Shown one piece after another: positions 1 to 7,663 of a stretch of DNA of 28,255 nucleotides (positions within the stretch are counted from its first letter, which is position 1; the number at the start of each line of letters is the position of its first letter). Source of the DNA: an uncultured Selenomonadaceae bacterium (GTDB taxonomy: Bacteria > Bacillota > Negativicutes > Selenomonadales > Selenomonadaceae); assembly GCA_937902665.1 (NCBI GenBank), contig CALELM010000032.1:1-28255 (forward strand). The letters are read 5' to 3'. Position numbers and translations under genes: made by a program. The notes beneath the pieces were generated by a model that was given only the letters and a program-made list of their open reading frames with translations, was not told the DNA's origin and made no database searches.

Positions 1-55
1 ACCCATGACCTCCGCCGTGACAGGGCGGCATTCTAACCAACTAAACTACCGGGCC
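1..55 (-). tRNA. tRNA-Asp (GTC), 3' part cut by window edge
   Basis: The reverse strand begins GGCCCGG, followed by a D-arm (GTTTAGTTGGTTAGAAT) and an anticodon arm CCGCC-CTGTCAC-GGCGG. The anticodon is GTC, which reads aspartate codons. The variable loop and the start of the T-arm (GGGT) are present. The rest of the T-arm and the acceptor 3' side lie beyond position 1. Confidence 0.93.
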
Positions 56-87
56 ACTTCTCTTGCCGCATTTCAGCGACAATCAAT

Positions 88-116
88 ATTATACATACGC
101 ACTCCATTCCTGTCAA
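88..116 (-). promoter_or_regulatory. Consensus sigma-A promoter of tRNA-Asp
   Basis: Reading the minus strand, a perfect -35 box TTGACA (116-111) is followed by exactly 17 bp and a perfect -10 box TATAAT (93-88). The tRNA 5' end lies about 33 nt downstream. A fully consensus promoter fits a stable RNA gene. It abuts the stop codon of the neighbouring secreted-protein gene. Confidence 0.85.
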
Positions 117-121
117 TCATT

Positions 122-889
122 TTAGCAAATTTCCCATGACAGTATATTGCAAGCGTAAATTTTCGTATTTCTTGCTATTATCGAGCAGCACGGCATGCCT
201 GCCAAAAATGCTTTCTCGCTCATGCAAGTTCTCTTGGTAGCTTCTGCCAAAGTCAGAACACCAACCCTTGTCAGCTTGTACGGCATAGACAGCTTGCCTT
301 GCTCTATTCCCAAAGCCTGATACAGGCTCTCGTCAATGACACGCCTCTGCCGTTTCAGCACCGGGCTGTACCCAGTTTTATCCCCAAAGAATCGCATATT
401 GTAGGCAGACACAAAAGCAACCTCGGCAGCGTTAGGAACCAGTGGATTTCCATCGGCATGGCTGCAATCACGGTTGATATCCCAATCCTGCCAATAGTCT
501 CTCCGAATGTAGGCAATAGACTTCCTGTCCCAGTTGTAGCGGAAACGCAGAAGAAAGGACTTGCCTATCCTGTACGGCCCGCCTACATAAGTCTCATGCT
601 GACGCCAGTATTCATCGGAAAAGCTAACAGACACCACAGAAATGGCAATTTGGTAATTGGGTGGTTCATACTGCTCTATTACCACCGATGTTCTGTCTGC
701 ATAACACCCCATGCCCATGCCGCCGTCTACCCACACCAGATTGCCATTATCCAACGTGGCAGGGTAAAAATTGGCAAAGGCTGCCGACGGCAACAGCAGA
801 ACTGCCACGGTCAGAATAGTGATTTTTATATGCTGCAACAAAGCACCATATACGCTGTTACTACTTGTGCTTCTTACTTCTTTCATCAC
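122..889 (-). CDS. Secreted protein of unknown function, copy 1
   Basis: I do not recognise the family. The N-terminus has basic residues, a hydrophobic stretch (ITILTVAVLLLPSAAFA) and an AFA-N type cleavage site, so export by Sec is likely. The mature part is rich in Tyr, Trp and Arg (for example RFRYNWDRKSIAYIRRDYWQ) and shows no motif I can name. A diverged second copy lies at 2960-3547. The copies share long identical stretches, and this one has an extra 60-residue C-terminal tail containing several Cys. GGAGG lies 3, 9 and 12 nt before three candidate starts (ATG 895, GTG 889, ATG 886). The GTG is chosen because the same codon and spacing are kept in copy 2, where the first ATG is ATA. 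Confidence 0.7.
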   Translation of the reverse strand: MMKEVRSTSSNSVYGALLQHIKITILTVAVLLLPSAAFANFYPATLDNGNLVWVDGGMGMGCYADRTSVVIEQYEPPNYQIAISVVSVSFSDEYWRQHETYVGGPYRIGKSFLLRFRYNWDRKSIAYIRRDYWQDWDINRDCSHADGNPLVPNAAEVAFVSAYNMRFFGDKTGYSPVLKRQRRVIDESLYQALGIEQGKLSMPYKLTRVGVLTLAEATKRTCMSEKAFLAGMPCCSIIARNTKIYACNILSWEIC

Positions 890-894
890 ATACA

Positions 895-969
895 TCAGCC
901 TCCAAAATCAATATATCCTGACACTGGTTTCTTCACTATCTCATAGCCGCAATCCTTTTTGAGACGAAT
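895..969 (-). pseudogene. C-terminal remnant of a gene preceding secreted copy 1
   Basis: The minus strand stays open from a TAA at 972-970 and reads KKDCGYEIVKKPVSGYIDFGG before a TGA at 897-895. The same ending (EDYGYSMVKK..YIDFGG) closes the 79-residue frame upstream of copy 2. The protein sequence is therefore conserved between the two loci, although the upstream part of the gene is missing here. Its stop codon overlaps the ribosome binding region of the secreted-protein gene, which would have allowed translational coupling. Confidence 0.5.
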
Positions 970-1042
970 TTACTCCATAACGTGCAATATTGTGAAGCTT
1001 TTCTTTGCCACTTAAATGTTTACAATCCCATCGTTACTGGTT

Positions 1043-1576
1043 TCAATAGACTATCATGCGATCCAAAAAATCCCGTATAGACTCAAGTTCATGGGATTCG
1101 GAGATGCCTGTTTTGCACCACATAGCGAAGTGTTCGCCGGTAAGATACCCGCCTTGACCGAGCTTGCTCTTGGCTCGGCGCACAGTCTCTTGAGCCGAGT
1201 AGCACCGATATTCCCTTGCCTTGCGCCCCCGATCCAATAAACGCCATAATTTATCTTGCGGCATAACAAAGGAAGAAACGGGAAATGGCTGCTCCCATTC
1301 CATTGGTCTGCCGTACTCTTTTGGAAACTCACAAATCGCAAAATGCTCCGCTCCCTGCAAAAAATCACGGAAGGACTCCTCATGAACAATATCCCTGTCA
1401 TGACTATCTTTGCCGTACAAAATAAATTTTTCTCCCGTCCATATAGCGTACTGCTTTAATAGTTCACCTTCCACGCAGACCACATCACCGTATGCCACTT
1501 CCCGTTGCTGGTGGCTTCGACGTACACGATTGCCCTTCAACTCGGACATGAACATATTGAATAAAGTATCGACCAT
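1043..1576 (-). CDS. LRAT-domain (NlpC/P60-like) protein lacking catalytic residues
   Basis: The 177-residue product carries the layout of a bacterial lecithin-retinol acyltransferase-like domain. It has GD near residue 30, then KQYAIWTG (41-48), then a helix with RRAKSKLG (about 123-130), and finally YLTGEHFAMWCKTG (134-147) followed by SESHEL. In active members the first motif is HWGIYxG and the last NCEHFxxWCxTG. Here the His is Gln42 and the nucleophilic Cys is Gly137, with Asn changed to Thr136. I infer a binding or decoy role rather than thiol acyltransferase or peptidase activity. The start is the ATG eight bases after GGAGG; an in-frame ATG seven codons upstream lacks such a site. The gene sits between the two secreted-protein copies. 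LRAT assignment is from motif memory, not a search. Confidence 0.68.
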   Translation of the reverse strand: MVDTLFNMFMSELKGNRVRRSHQQREVAYGDVVCVEGELLKQYAIWTGEKFILYGKDSHDRDIVHEESFRDFLQGAEHFAICEFPKEYGRPMEWEQPFPVSSFVMPQDKLWRLLDRGRKAREYRCYSAQETVRRAKSKLGQGGYLTGEHFAMWCKTGISESHELESIRDFLDRMIVY

Positions 1577-1741
1577 TGCACTCACCTCCAACATCACTCT
1601 GCTTGCATTTCCTCATCATTGTCCTACCGATTGTTCTTCTCCTCCGATATCCCCCGCTTCGTTGAAAGGCTGACGAAGGATTTTTCCAGCTGTTTGCCGT
1701 TTGTTATCTCGAATAAGTACAGTATAAATGACCTTCCATTC

Positions 1742-1767
1742 AAAAAGGTTGCCTAGCAGGCAACCTT
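1742..1767 (-). terminator. Hairpin AAGGTTGCCT-N3-AGGCAACCTT with T5, repeated at 28150
   Basis: On the minus strand a 10-bp perfect stem with a 3-nt loop is followed by five T residues. This is a good intrinsic terminator for the nuclease-like gene ending at 1929. A 9-bp version of the same stem, with similar A/T-rich flanks, recurs at 28150-28170, so it may also be a dispersed repeat. Confidence 0.6.
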
Positions 1768-1928
1768 CTGAAAAAATTTTTATTGTTTGCGCCAGTTGGT
1801 CAGTTTCATCAAATTTTGACAACAACCCATTCGATAAAATTTCATCCTTGCACTCAAATACAATATTGCCAACTCAAAATAATAAGGCTATGCATAAGCG
1901 TTTTCTCGCTCAGGCACAGCCCCTTCTT

Positions 1929-2789
1929 TTAAAGCACCGCAATCTTCTTAAATGCTGCTTCCGTCAACCCACTTCTTTTAGCCGCCTCAGATATACTGAT
2001 AACACCATCACGCACCATTTCGGCAAAAGCAGCAATGCGACCTTCTTTAAGACCTTCTTGCTTATTCAAAGCATCCCTTTCCTGCAACCTGTCATGCAAC
2101 AGCTCTTCCATGACCTTGCCCATGTCGAATCCCTCCTCGTTGCTCAATTCCTTTACGGCCTTTCCGTTAGCCTCTACAACAGCACCGATGTAAGCCATCC
2201 CATACATCAGGCCTGCCTTTCCACGCAAATCGTAGACTTTCAGGACTGCTTCCTTCATGCGTTCCTTATCAATATTCCGATGTAGATTGGTCAGCCAAAA
2301 GTGGAGCTTTTCCTCCAGCTGATTGAAAACTACTATCTGCGTAGGAAAGATGTACCTGCCCGTCACAAGATAGATACCAGAATGTACCTGCTCTATCTCA
2401 TAGCCGTATTTACGCAGTGCCTTGAAAGCATCGCGCGGATAGGCTTCTCGTGCCAGCGTTACCGTGATGTCATCCGCTTTTATCTCATCAACACTTTTTC
2501 CATACGCCTTGTATAGTGCCGCATAAGCGTTAGCCTTGAAAACGGTATCTATATTGAGCCGATCCTTTTCGGATTTGTATTCCATGATATTATGCCCACG
2601 AAACCTTGCCCCGAGTTCATTCACCAGCTCTATGTCCTTGTTTTTCTTCACAACCAGTAAATCTATTCTTACCGGATTGTGGTTGAGCTGATGCTCCGAA
2701 TCGTATTCCAAATCCGCATCATTTTCCAAAAATTCCAGACCGATGGCACCATAAAAGCCCGAGTGCCAGTCCACTACATTATCAGGCAT
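1929..2789 (-). CDS. PD-(D/E)XK nuclease-family (Rpn/transposase-like) protein
   Basis: The 286-residue protein has the core of the PD-(D/E)XK phosphodiesterase fold. Asp43 lies in a hydrophobic strand (RIDLLVV), followed by Glu70 and Lys72 in NIMEYKS, and then a helix NAYAALYKAYG. The C-terminal quarter is charged and helical, with EGLKEGRIAAFAEMVRDG and an HTH-like end (SISEAAKRSGLTEAAFKK). That arrangement is common in the Firmicute family annotated as Rpn recombination-promoting nucleases or PDDEXK transposase-like proteins. The start ATG follows GAGGTG at a good distance. Related proteins often occur in several copies and next to mobile DNA, which fits this accessory stretch. Whether it cuts DNA cannot be told from sequence. 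Confidence 0.75.
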   Translation of the reverse strand: MPDNVVDWHSGFYGAIGLEFLENDADLEYDSEHQLNHNPVRIDLLVVKKNKDIELVNELGARFRGHNIMEYKSEKDRLNIDTVFKANAYAALYKAYGKSVDEIKADDITVTLAREAYPRDAFKALRKYGYEIEQVHSGIYLVTGRYIFPTQIVVFNQLEEKLHFWLTNLHRNIDKERMKEAVLKVYDLRGKAGLMYGMAYIGAVVEANGKAVKELSNEEGFDMGKVMEELLHDRLQERDALNKQEGLKEGRIAAFAEMVRDGVISISEAAKRSGLTEAAFKKIAVL

Positions 2790-2793
2790 CCAC

Positions 2794-2959
2794 TCACCTC
2801 ATTCCGTGCAAAGCATTTTCTCTTAGTCGTATTATCGTATATTGACAAGAAAATTTCAAGCTAGCAACGGTACGAAGCTGCATATCATTAGCAGTGATTT
2901 CAGCAAATCTTGCTGTACAGGTCAAGCCCCATGTCAGTTTTTTCTGTCCGTTGCATTCC
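2794..2959 (-). pseudogene. Frameshifted C-terminal tail of secreted copy 2
   Basis: Copy 2 stops with a TGA directly after GGAATA, the codons for Gly-Ile that copy 1 continues beyond. One extra T after GGAATA would account for the stop. In the shifted frame the sequence stays open for another 55 residues, to about the length of the copy 1 tail, with weak similarity (KLT..., AEIT against AEAT). I read this as a decayed tail separated by a +1 frameshift. The similarity is low enough that replacement by unrelated DNA is also possible. Confidence 0.4.
2831..2859 (-). promoter_or_regulatory. Promoter of the PD-(D/E)XK gene
   Basis: On the minus strand TTGAAA (2859-2854) is followed by 17 bp and GATAAT (2836-2831). 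The start codon at 2789 lies about 40 nt further on. The spacing and boxes match a sigma-A promoter with two mismatches in all. Confidence 0.55.
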
Positions 2960-3547
2960 TCATATTCCCAAAGCCCGATACAAGCTCTCGTCAATGACAC
3001 GCCTCTGCCGTTTCAATACGGGGCTGTACCCTGTTTTATCCCCAAAGAATCGCATATTGTAGGCGGACACAAAAGCAACCTCGGCGGCATTAGGAATCAG
3101 CGGATCTCCATCAGCGTGGCAGTAATCGCGGTTGATATCCCAATCCTGCCAATGGTTTCCACGAATGCAGGCAATAGACTTCCTGTCCCAATTGTAGCGA
3201 AAACGCAGAAGAAAGGACTTTCCTATCTCGTATGGTCCGCCTACATAAGTCTCATGCTGACGCCAGTATTCATCGGAAAAGCTAACAGACACCACAGAAA
3301 TGGCAATTTGGTAATTGGGTGGCGCATACTGCTCCACCACTGCCGATGTCCTGTCAACATACTGTCCCACCCCCATGCCACCATCTACCAGCACCAGATT
3401 GCCATTATCCAATGTGGTAGGGTAAGGATTGGCAAAGGATACCGACGACAACAGCAGAAATACCACAGTCAGCATAGCGACTCTTATGCGGTGCAGCAAA
3501 TCACCATGCCCCCTGTTACCGTTTGTGCTTCTTGTTTCTTTCATCAC
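2960..3547 (-). CDS. Secreted protein of unknown function, copy 2 (truncated)
   Basis: This is a paralogue of 122-889. It has the same signal peptide layout (VAMLTVVFLLLSSVSFA then N) and the same segments, such as QIAISVVSVSFSDEYWRQ and AAEVAFVSAYNMRFFGDK. It is about 60 residues shorter at the C-terminus and ends with RALGI. An 86-nt stretch (3237-3322) is identical to 579-664 in copy 1, whereas flanking parts differ, which points to duplication with later gene conversion or selection. The start is GTG, nine bases after GGAGG; the next codon ATG is an alternative. The function is unknown. Confidence 0.6.
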   Translation of the reverse strand: MMKETRSTNGNRGHGDLLHRIRVAMLTVVFLLLSSVSFANPYPTTLDNGNLVLVDGGMGVGQYVDRTSAVVEQYAPPNYQIAISVVSVSFSDEYWRQHETYVGGPYEIGKSFLLRFRYNWDRKSIACIRGNHWQDWDINRDYCHADGDPLIPNAAEVAFVSAYNMRFFGDKTGYSPVLKRQRRVIDESLYRALGI

Positions 3548-3552
3548 ATATA

Positions 3553-3792
3553 TCAGCCTCCAAAATCAATATACCTTAACCCTGATTTTTTCACCATCGA
3601 GTAGCCATAATCCTCTATACCGAAGCGAAAGATGTCCCCCTTCTTCCAATAGCTTGCCGTAAGTAGGGGACATCTTAGCTTCGTTATATGTGAGCCATCA
3701 TTGAACGGCATATTGCCATCAATCATTCGCTCTATTTTATAAACTGGTCTCCCCAATCCTAATTTGTCATGTTCCGTGATAAAATCTTCCAC
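3553..3792 (-). CDS. Small protein of unknown function, carrying an embedded palindromic element
   Basis: A 79-residue frame precedes secreted copy 2 and ends with YIDFGG-TGA inside the ribosome binding region of that gene. The last 20 residues match the remnant before copy 1, so this end is truly coding. The middle residues (from LRCPLL to KKGDIFRFG) come from the palindromic element at 3621-3683, which keeps the frame open. The N-terminal part (MEDFITEHDKLGLGRPV) is not recognisable. The GTG start lies directly on the AAGGG that might be its ribosome binding site, so the true start is unsure. It may be a broken gene. Confidence 0.4.
   Translation of the reverse strand: MEDFITEHDKLGLGRPVYKIERMIDGNMPFNDGSHITKLRCPLLTASYWKKGDIFRFGIEDYGYSMVKKSGLRYIDFGG
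3621..3683. repeat. Palindromic element A
   Basis: CGAAGCGAAAGATGTCCCC at the left pairs with GGGGACATCTTAGCTTCG at the right, with one internal mismatch, around a loop of about 26 nt. A diverged copy of the same core lies inverted at 3907-3960. The size, terminal symmetry and copy number within 300 bp suggest a MITE-like or REP-like element. Confidence 0.6.
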
Positions 3793-3849
3793 CCTTCTAT
3801 TACATAATTATAATGCCCTCAATTAAGAAAATGCAACAAGCATTTTCTT
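3790..3849 (-). repeat. Hairpin leader element, homologous to the rubrerythrin leader
   Basis: A 10-bp perfect stem (AAGAAAATGC at 3825-3834 and GCATTTTCTT at 3840-3849) with a 5-nt loop is followed on the minus strand by TTGAGGGCATTATAA and an AAGGG. Almost the same order (hairpin, TTGAGGGCGTTATAA, ATAGGAGGG) forms the leader of the rubrerythrin gene at 20194-20256. Confidence 0.6.
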
Positions 3850-3866
3850 CCTATGACAGCATTTCA

Positions 3867-3960
3867 ACGAAGCGAAAGTTTGCTCGCCGCTTGTTAAAAT
3901 TTGGTTTCCCCCACTTACAGCAAGCTATTGAAGAAGGAGACATCTTTAGATTCGTTATAA
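3867..3960. repeat. Palindromic element B, inverted relative of element A
   Basis: It begins ACGAAGCGAAAGTTTGC and ends GACATCTTTAGATTCGTT. Its right half (3907-3960) aligns with the reverse complement of element A, sharing ACTTACxGCAAGCTATTG and GACATCTTT. Its first 21 bases recur at 28235-28255, where the window ends. Confidence 0.55.
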
Positions 3961-4013
3961 CGCATTGAATCATGAAAAAGCAAAGTCTTTTCCATCTTCG
4001 CCATTTTGACAAA

Positions 4014-4050
4014 CAAAAAAAGGCTCCCAAGCAAGATGCTCAAAAGCCTT
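4014..4050 (-). terminator. Intrinsic terminator of the beta-CASP nuclease gene
   Basis: On the minus strand AAGGCTTTTGAGCA and TGCTTGGGAGCCTT pair over 14 positions (including G-U pairs) around a TCT loop, followed by a run of T. It lies 62 bases past the stop codon at 4112. Confidence 0.85.
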
Positions 4051-4111
4051 GTAAATCTTAATCGCAAAAGCGCCTATCACTGGAAAATTTTTCTGCCATC
4101 ATGAAACCATC

Positions 4112-5725
4112 CTAAATATTATATGGAGAAAAAAGCTTGTGGACATAGTGCCTTGCCTTTGCCACTATCTTTATGACAGGATCCATAAGCTTGGGCTGTG
4201 CTATCACCAGCTGCATAATGCGCCGCCGCATCTGGCGATAATCCGCATCAAAGTCCTTAAGGACATCTTCCATCTCCATTTCCACAGAAACCTTAGGAAT
4301 ATTGGACTTCACGATTTCCGATGCCCTGCCCAAAATTTTTACCGAATCGCCACGGAAAGGAATATAGGATTCCAAGCCTAGTCTCTTATTGAATTCTTCC
4401 TTCAGTGCTTCTTGGGCTTGCGATTCTCCATGAACGATAAAAATTTTAGCTGGTCTTGGCGAGGTCAAATGAGCCGTCCACTCTAGCAGCTGCCTTGCAT
4501 CTGCATGTGCCGAAAAACCATCCAGCATCTGAATTTTTGCTCGAACCGCGACTTCCTCTCCCAAAACCCTTACTCTTTTAATGCCATCAATCAAGCGACG
4601 CCCAAGACTCCCTTCCGCCTGATAGCCAACAAAAAGAATCGTAGATTCCGGTCTCCACAAATTATGCTTCAAATGGTGCAAAATACGTCCCGCATCTGCC
4701 ATGCCGCTCGCAGAAAGGATAATGGCAGAGGACTCCTCGCTGTTCAGCGCACGAGACTCCGCAGCGCTCTCGCAAACACGAAGCTGAGGAAACTGGGGCA
4801 GTCTGCCCTCTCGCTGGAGGAGCTGCAAGGTCTCTTCATCAAATTCCTGCATGTTTTGCAGAAAAATCCTCGTTGCCGATATAGCCAGCGGGCTATCCAA
4901 AATGATAGGAATATCCGGATCCAGCCGTCCTTCCTTCCAAAGCTTGTAAAAATAATACAGCAGGGTCTGGGTACGCCCTACGGCAAACGCCGGAATTACT
5001 AAATTGCCGCCACGATCCATGGTTTCATTGATGCATTCCAAAAGAGTGGTCTCCTTGTCATAAATTTGATGGAAACGATCCCCGTAAGTAGATTCAATGA
5101 CCAAAAAATCTGCACCGTCAATTTTAGTTGGATTTCTTAATATAGGCTGGTCTGGCTGTCCCAAATCACCAGTAAATACCAGCTTTGAAGTTTTTTGATC
5201 CTCCGTAACATAGATTTCCAGCATTGCCGAGCCTATAATATGCCCGGCATCCCGGAACACAACCTTCACATTATCCCAAAGCTGAAATTCTTTCTCATAG
5301 GGCACGGAAATAAAATGCTGCAACGCATCCATCGCATCGTCAATAGAATAAAGTGCCTGCACAGGGGCATCACCGCGTCGCTGTCCCTTGCGATTCAGCA
5401 TTTCTGCATCCGACTCCTGTATGTGGGCAGAATCCGAAAGCATAATTTGAGCCAAATCCGTGGTTACCTTGGTCGTATAGATATCACCCTTAAAGCCATC
5501 TCGGCACAATCTGGGAATCAAGCCACAATGATCGATATGTGCATGCGTCAAAAGCACGGCATCAATTTCCGCAGGAGAAAAAGAAAAATCATCATAATTC
5601 AATTCCCGAATCTTCTTCGACCCTTGAAACATCCCGCAGTCCACCAAAAATTTCCTGTCATTCGTCTCAATCAGATAACACGAACCGGTGACCGTATGCG
5701 CAGCACCTAAAAAACTTAACCTCAT
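4112..5725 (-). CDS. MBL-fold beta-CASP RNA-processing metallo-hydrolase
   Basis: The product (about 537 residues) has a metallo-beta-lactamase core with the zinc motif HAHIDH (61-66), an early VDCGMFQG strand, a later histidine (DAGHIIGSA) and FTGDLG. It then has a beta-CASP insert (GGNLVIPAFAVGRTQTLL, SGMADAGRILHHL) and the C-terminal FSAHAD and FIVHGE histidines. The order matches the CPSF-73/YSH1-like family of RNA endo- or exonucleases, found in bacteria alongside RNase J. All metal ligands seem present. The start ATG follows GGGGG by eight bases; a GTG directly before it is less likely. It is 40 bases downstream of dxs without a terminator, so it is probably last in the xseA-xseB-ispA-dxs unit. 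Confidence 0.85.
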   Translation of the reverse strand: MRLSFLGAAHTVTGSCYLIETNDRKFLVDCGMFQGSKKIRELNYDDFSFSPAEIDAVLLTHAHIDHCGLIPRLCRDGFKGDIYTTKVTTDLAQIMLSDSAHIQESDAEMLNRKGQRRGDAPVQALYSIDDAMDALQHFISVPYEKEFQLWDNVKVVFRDAGHIIGSAMLEIYVTEDQKTSKLVFTGDLGQPDQPILRNPTKIDGADFLVIESTYGDRFHQIYDKETTLLECINETMDRGGNLVIPAFAVGRTQTLLYYFYKLWKEGRLDPDIPIILDSPLAISATRIFLQNMQEFDEETLQLLQREGRLPQFPQLRVCESAAESRALNSEESSAIILSASGMADAGRILHHLKHNLWRPESTILFVGYQAEGSLGRRLIDGIKRVRVLGEEVAVRAKIQMLDGFSAHADARQLLEWTAHLTSPRPAKIFIVHGESQAQEALKEEFNKRLGLESYIPFRGDSVKILGRASEIVKSNIPKVSVEMEMEDVLKDFDADYRQMRRRIMQLVIAQPKLMDPVIKIVAKARHYVHKLFSPYNI

Positions 5726-5765
5726 CACGACCGCCCCCTTTAGGATGATAACCGAAACCCGACTT

Positions 5766-7655
5766 CTACCGTGTTGTTTCCCCTTGCAGCTTCTCTCTTA
5801 TTTTCGAACAAATGGCTTCTGGAGTGAGTCCGCACAATTGCAAAAGCTCATCCCTCGTTCCCTGTTCAACAAAAGAATCCCCTATGCCAATGCGAAGAAG
5901 CGGCACCTGCAGCCCTTCATCCGCCAAGCACTCCGCCACAGCTGACCCAAAGCCGCCAGCCAAAATATTTTCCTCCAAGGTCACAAGCAATTTTTTGCAG
6001 CCTGCCCAGCCTTTTACCAACGAAGTATCCATAGGCTTTACAAACCGCATATTGGCAACAGCAGCCGGAATCCCTTCCTTGCCTAAAATTTCTGACACTT
6101 TCATGGCACTCTCTGCCATAGTCCCAACAGCAAGCAGCCCAATTTCTCCACTATCCTTTAAAACCTCGGCTTTTCCTATCTGCAGTTCCGAAGGCTCTGC
6201 GGTCAGCGGAACGCCCAAACCGATTCCCCTCGGATAACGGATTGCGGCAGGTCCCTTATGCTTTACCCCTGTAAGCAGCATGTGACGCAGCTCATCTTCA
6301 TCCTTTGGCGCCATAATCACCATGTGAGGAAATTGCCGCAGGTAAGAAAGATCAAACATGCCATGATGCGTAGGCCCATCCTCTCCTACCAATCCTGCGC
6401 GATCCAGGCACAAGGTCACAGGAAGCTGCTGCAGGCACACATCATGCAGCAACTGATCATAGGCTCTCTGCGAAAAAGTGGAATAGAGCGCAACGACGGG
6501 ATGCTTTCCATGCGCGGCAAGCCCTGCGGCTAGAGTAACAGCATGCTCTTCTGCAATACCCACATCAAAAAAACGATCGGGATAAGCCTTTCCGAATGCC
6601 TTCAAGCCTGTTCCAGACGGCATGGCTGCCGTAATTGCAACCAGATTCGGATCATGGTTTGCAAGCTCAATCAACGCTTGACTGAAAACGGATGTATAGG
6701 AGGGAATCTCTCCTTTGGGAGCAGGCTTTCCCGTTGCTTCATCAAAAGCGCCAATCCCGTGAAACATTCCGGGATTTCGCTCCGCCGGCAGGTAACCTTT
6801 CCCTTTTTTTGTATGCACATGCAAGAGAACAGGTCCTTGTACTTCCTTCAGCCGCTCAAAAACCTCCTGCAAAAGAGATATATTATGCCCGTCCAAAGGC
6901 CCCACATACTGAAAACCCAATTCCTCAAACAAGCCGCCCGGTACCAGCATAGACTTTACCCCGTCTTTTATGGTACTAGCTGTTTTCAGCATCCGTCCGC
7001 CAATATGCGGTATACTTCTGAGCAGGGTTTCGACATCCTTTTTTGCCCGATTATACTGAGGTGCCACCCAAAGTCTGGAAAGATATTCCGCCATTGCTCC
7101 AACGTTCTTGTCAATCGACATTTCATTGTCATTTAAAACCACAATCAAATTCCGTTGAAGCTCTCCTGCATGGTTCATTGCCTCGAATACTTCGCCGCCA
7201 GTCAAGGCTCCGTCTCCAAGTACCGCAATGATATGTTCGTGCTGATGATCCAAATCCCTTGCCAGTGCCATTCCAAGAGCAGCAGAAATTGATGTGCTGG
7301 CATGACCTGCACCGAAAACATCATACTCAGATTCGGCTCTCTTAGGAAATCCTGTGATTCCCCCTTTTTTCCGAAGCGTGGAAAACGCATCTTTGCGTCC
7401 CGTCAAAATTTTATGCGTATATGCTTGATGCCCTACGTCCCAGATGATTTTATCCTTCGGGCAATCAAAGACATAATGCAAAGCCAAGGTCAATTCCACC
7501 GTCCCAAGGCTCGGTGCCAAATGCCCTCCATTTTTTGCTACTGTGTGTATGATCAATGCTCGAATTTCTTCCGCCAATTGAACCAACTGCTGTTCATTCA
7601 ATTTTCTTAAGTCCTTCGGTACATTAACCTTCTCCAACCAATGCGACACAATCAT
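5766..7655 (-). CDS. dxs: 1-deoxy-D-xylulose-5-phosphate synthase
   Basis: This thiamine-diphosphate enzyme condenses pyruvate and glyceraldehyde 3-phosphate, the first step of the MEP isoprenoid pathway. It is about 629 residues, normal for DXS. Visible motifs are GHxxYxHKILTGR near the N-terminus, the ThDP motif GDGALTGG...NDNEMS, the pyrimidine-domain segment FDVGIAEEHAVTLAAGLA and the transketolase C-domain with LEENILAGGFGSAV. Three starts are close together: a GTG at 7667 overlapping the ispA stop, ATG 7655, and GTG 7649, the last being best spaced from GGGG. ATG is given here. It lies directly after ispA, so C5 precursor supply and prenyl chain assembly are co-transcribed. Confidence 0.95.
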   Translation of the reverse strand: MIVSHWLEKVNVPKDLRKLNEQQLVQLAEEIRALIIHTVAKNGGHLAPSLGTVELTLALHYVFDCPKDKIIWDVGHQAYTHKILTGRKDAFSTLRKKGGITGFPKRAESEYDVFGAGHASTSISAALGMALARDLDHQHEHIIAVLGDGALTGGEVFEAMNHAGELQRNLIVVLNDNEMSIDKNVGAMAEYLSRLWVAPQYNRAKKDVETLLRSIPHIGGRMLKTASTIKDGVKSMLVPGGLFEELGFQYVGPLDGHNISLLQEVFERLKEVQGPVLLHVHTKKGKGYLPAERNPGMFHGIGAFDEATGKPAPKGEIPSYTSVFSQALIELANHDPNLVAITAAMPSGTGLKAFGKAYPDRFFDVGIAEEHAVTLAAGLAAHGKHPVVALYSTFSQRAYDQLLHDVCLQQLPVTLCLDRAGLVGEDGPTHHGMFDLSYLRQFPHMVIMAPKDEDELRHMLLTGVKHKGPAAIRYPRGIGLGVPLTAEPSELQIGKAEVLKDSGEIGLLAVGTMAESAMKVSEILGKEGIPAAVANMRFVKPMDTSLVKGWAGCKKLLVTLEENILAGGFGSAVAECLADEGLQVPLLRIGIGDSFVEQGTRDELLQLCGLTPEAICSKIREKLQGETTR

Positions 7656-7663
7656 TACCCCAA

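Larger units (their letters stand above)
3793..4111. other. Intergenic region with repeats and a terminator
   Basis: I see no gene in these 319 bases. They hold a leader-like hairpin element (3790-3849), palindromic element B (3867-3960) and the terminator of the beta-CASP nuclease gene (4014-4050). Confidence 0.7.

Noticed and set aside
299..946. Plus-strand open frame of 215 codons opposite secreted copy 1, with a similar 236-codon frame at 2894-3604
   Set aside because: Both are antisense to the paralogous secreted genes and similar only because those genes are duplicated. They have no ribosome site, and the minus-strand products have signal peptides.
1616..1825. Minus-strand frame of 69 codons
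   Set aside because: It contains the AAGGTTGCC terminator hairpin, starts only at a weak TTG/ATG, and lacks a recognisable product. It might be a remnant but I cannot support it.
1..3960. Genomic island integrated at tRNA-Asp
   Set aside because: The tRNA 3' end points away from the accessory genes, no integrase is present, and no repeat of the tRNA 3' end can be seen because it lies outside the window.
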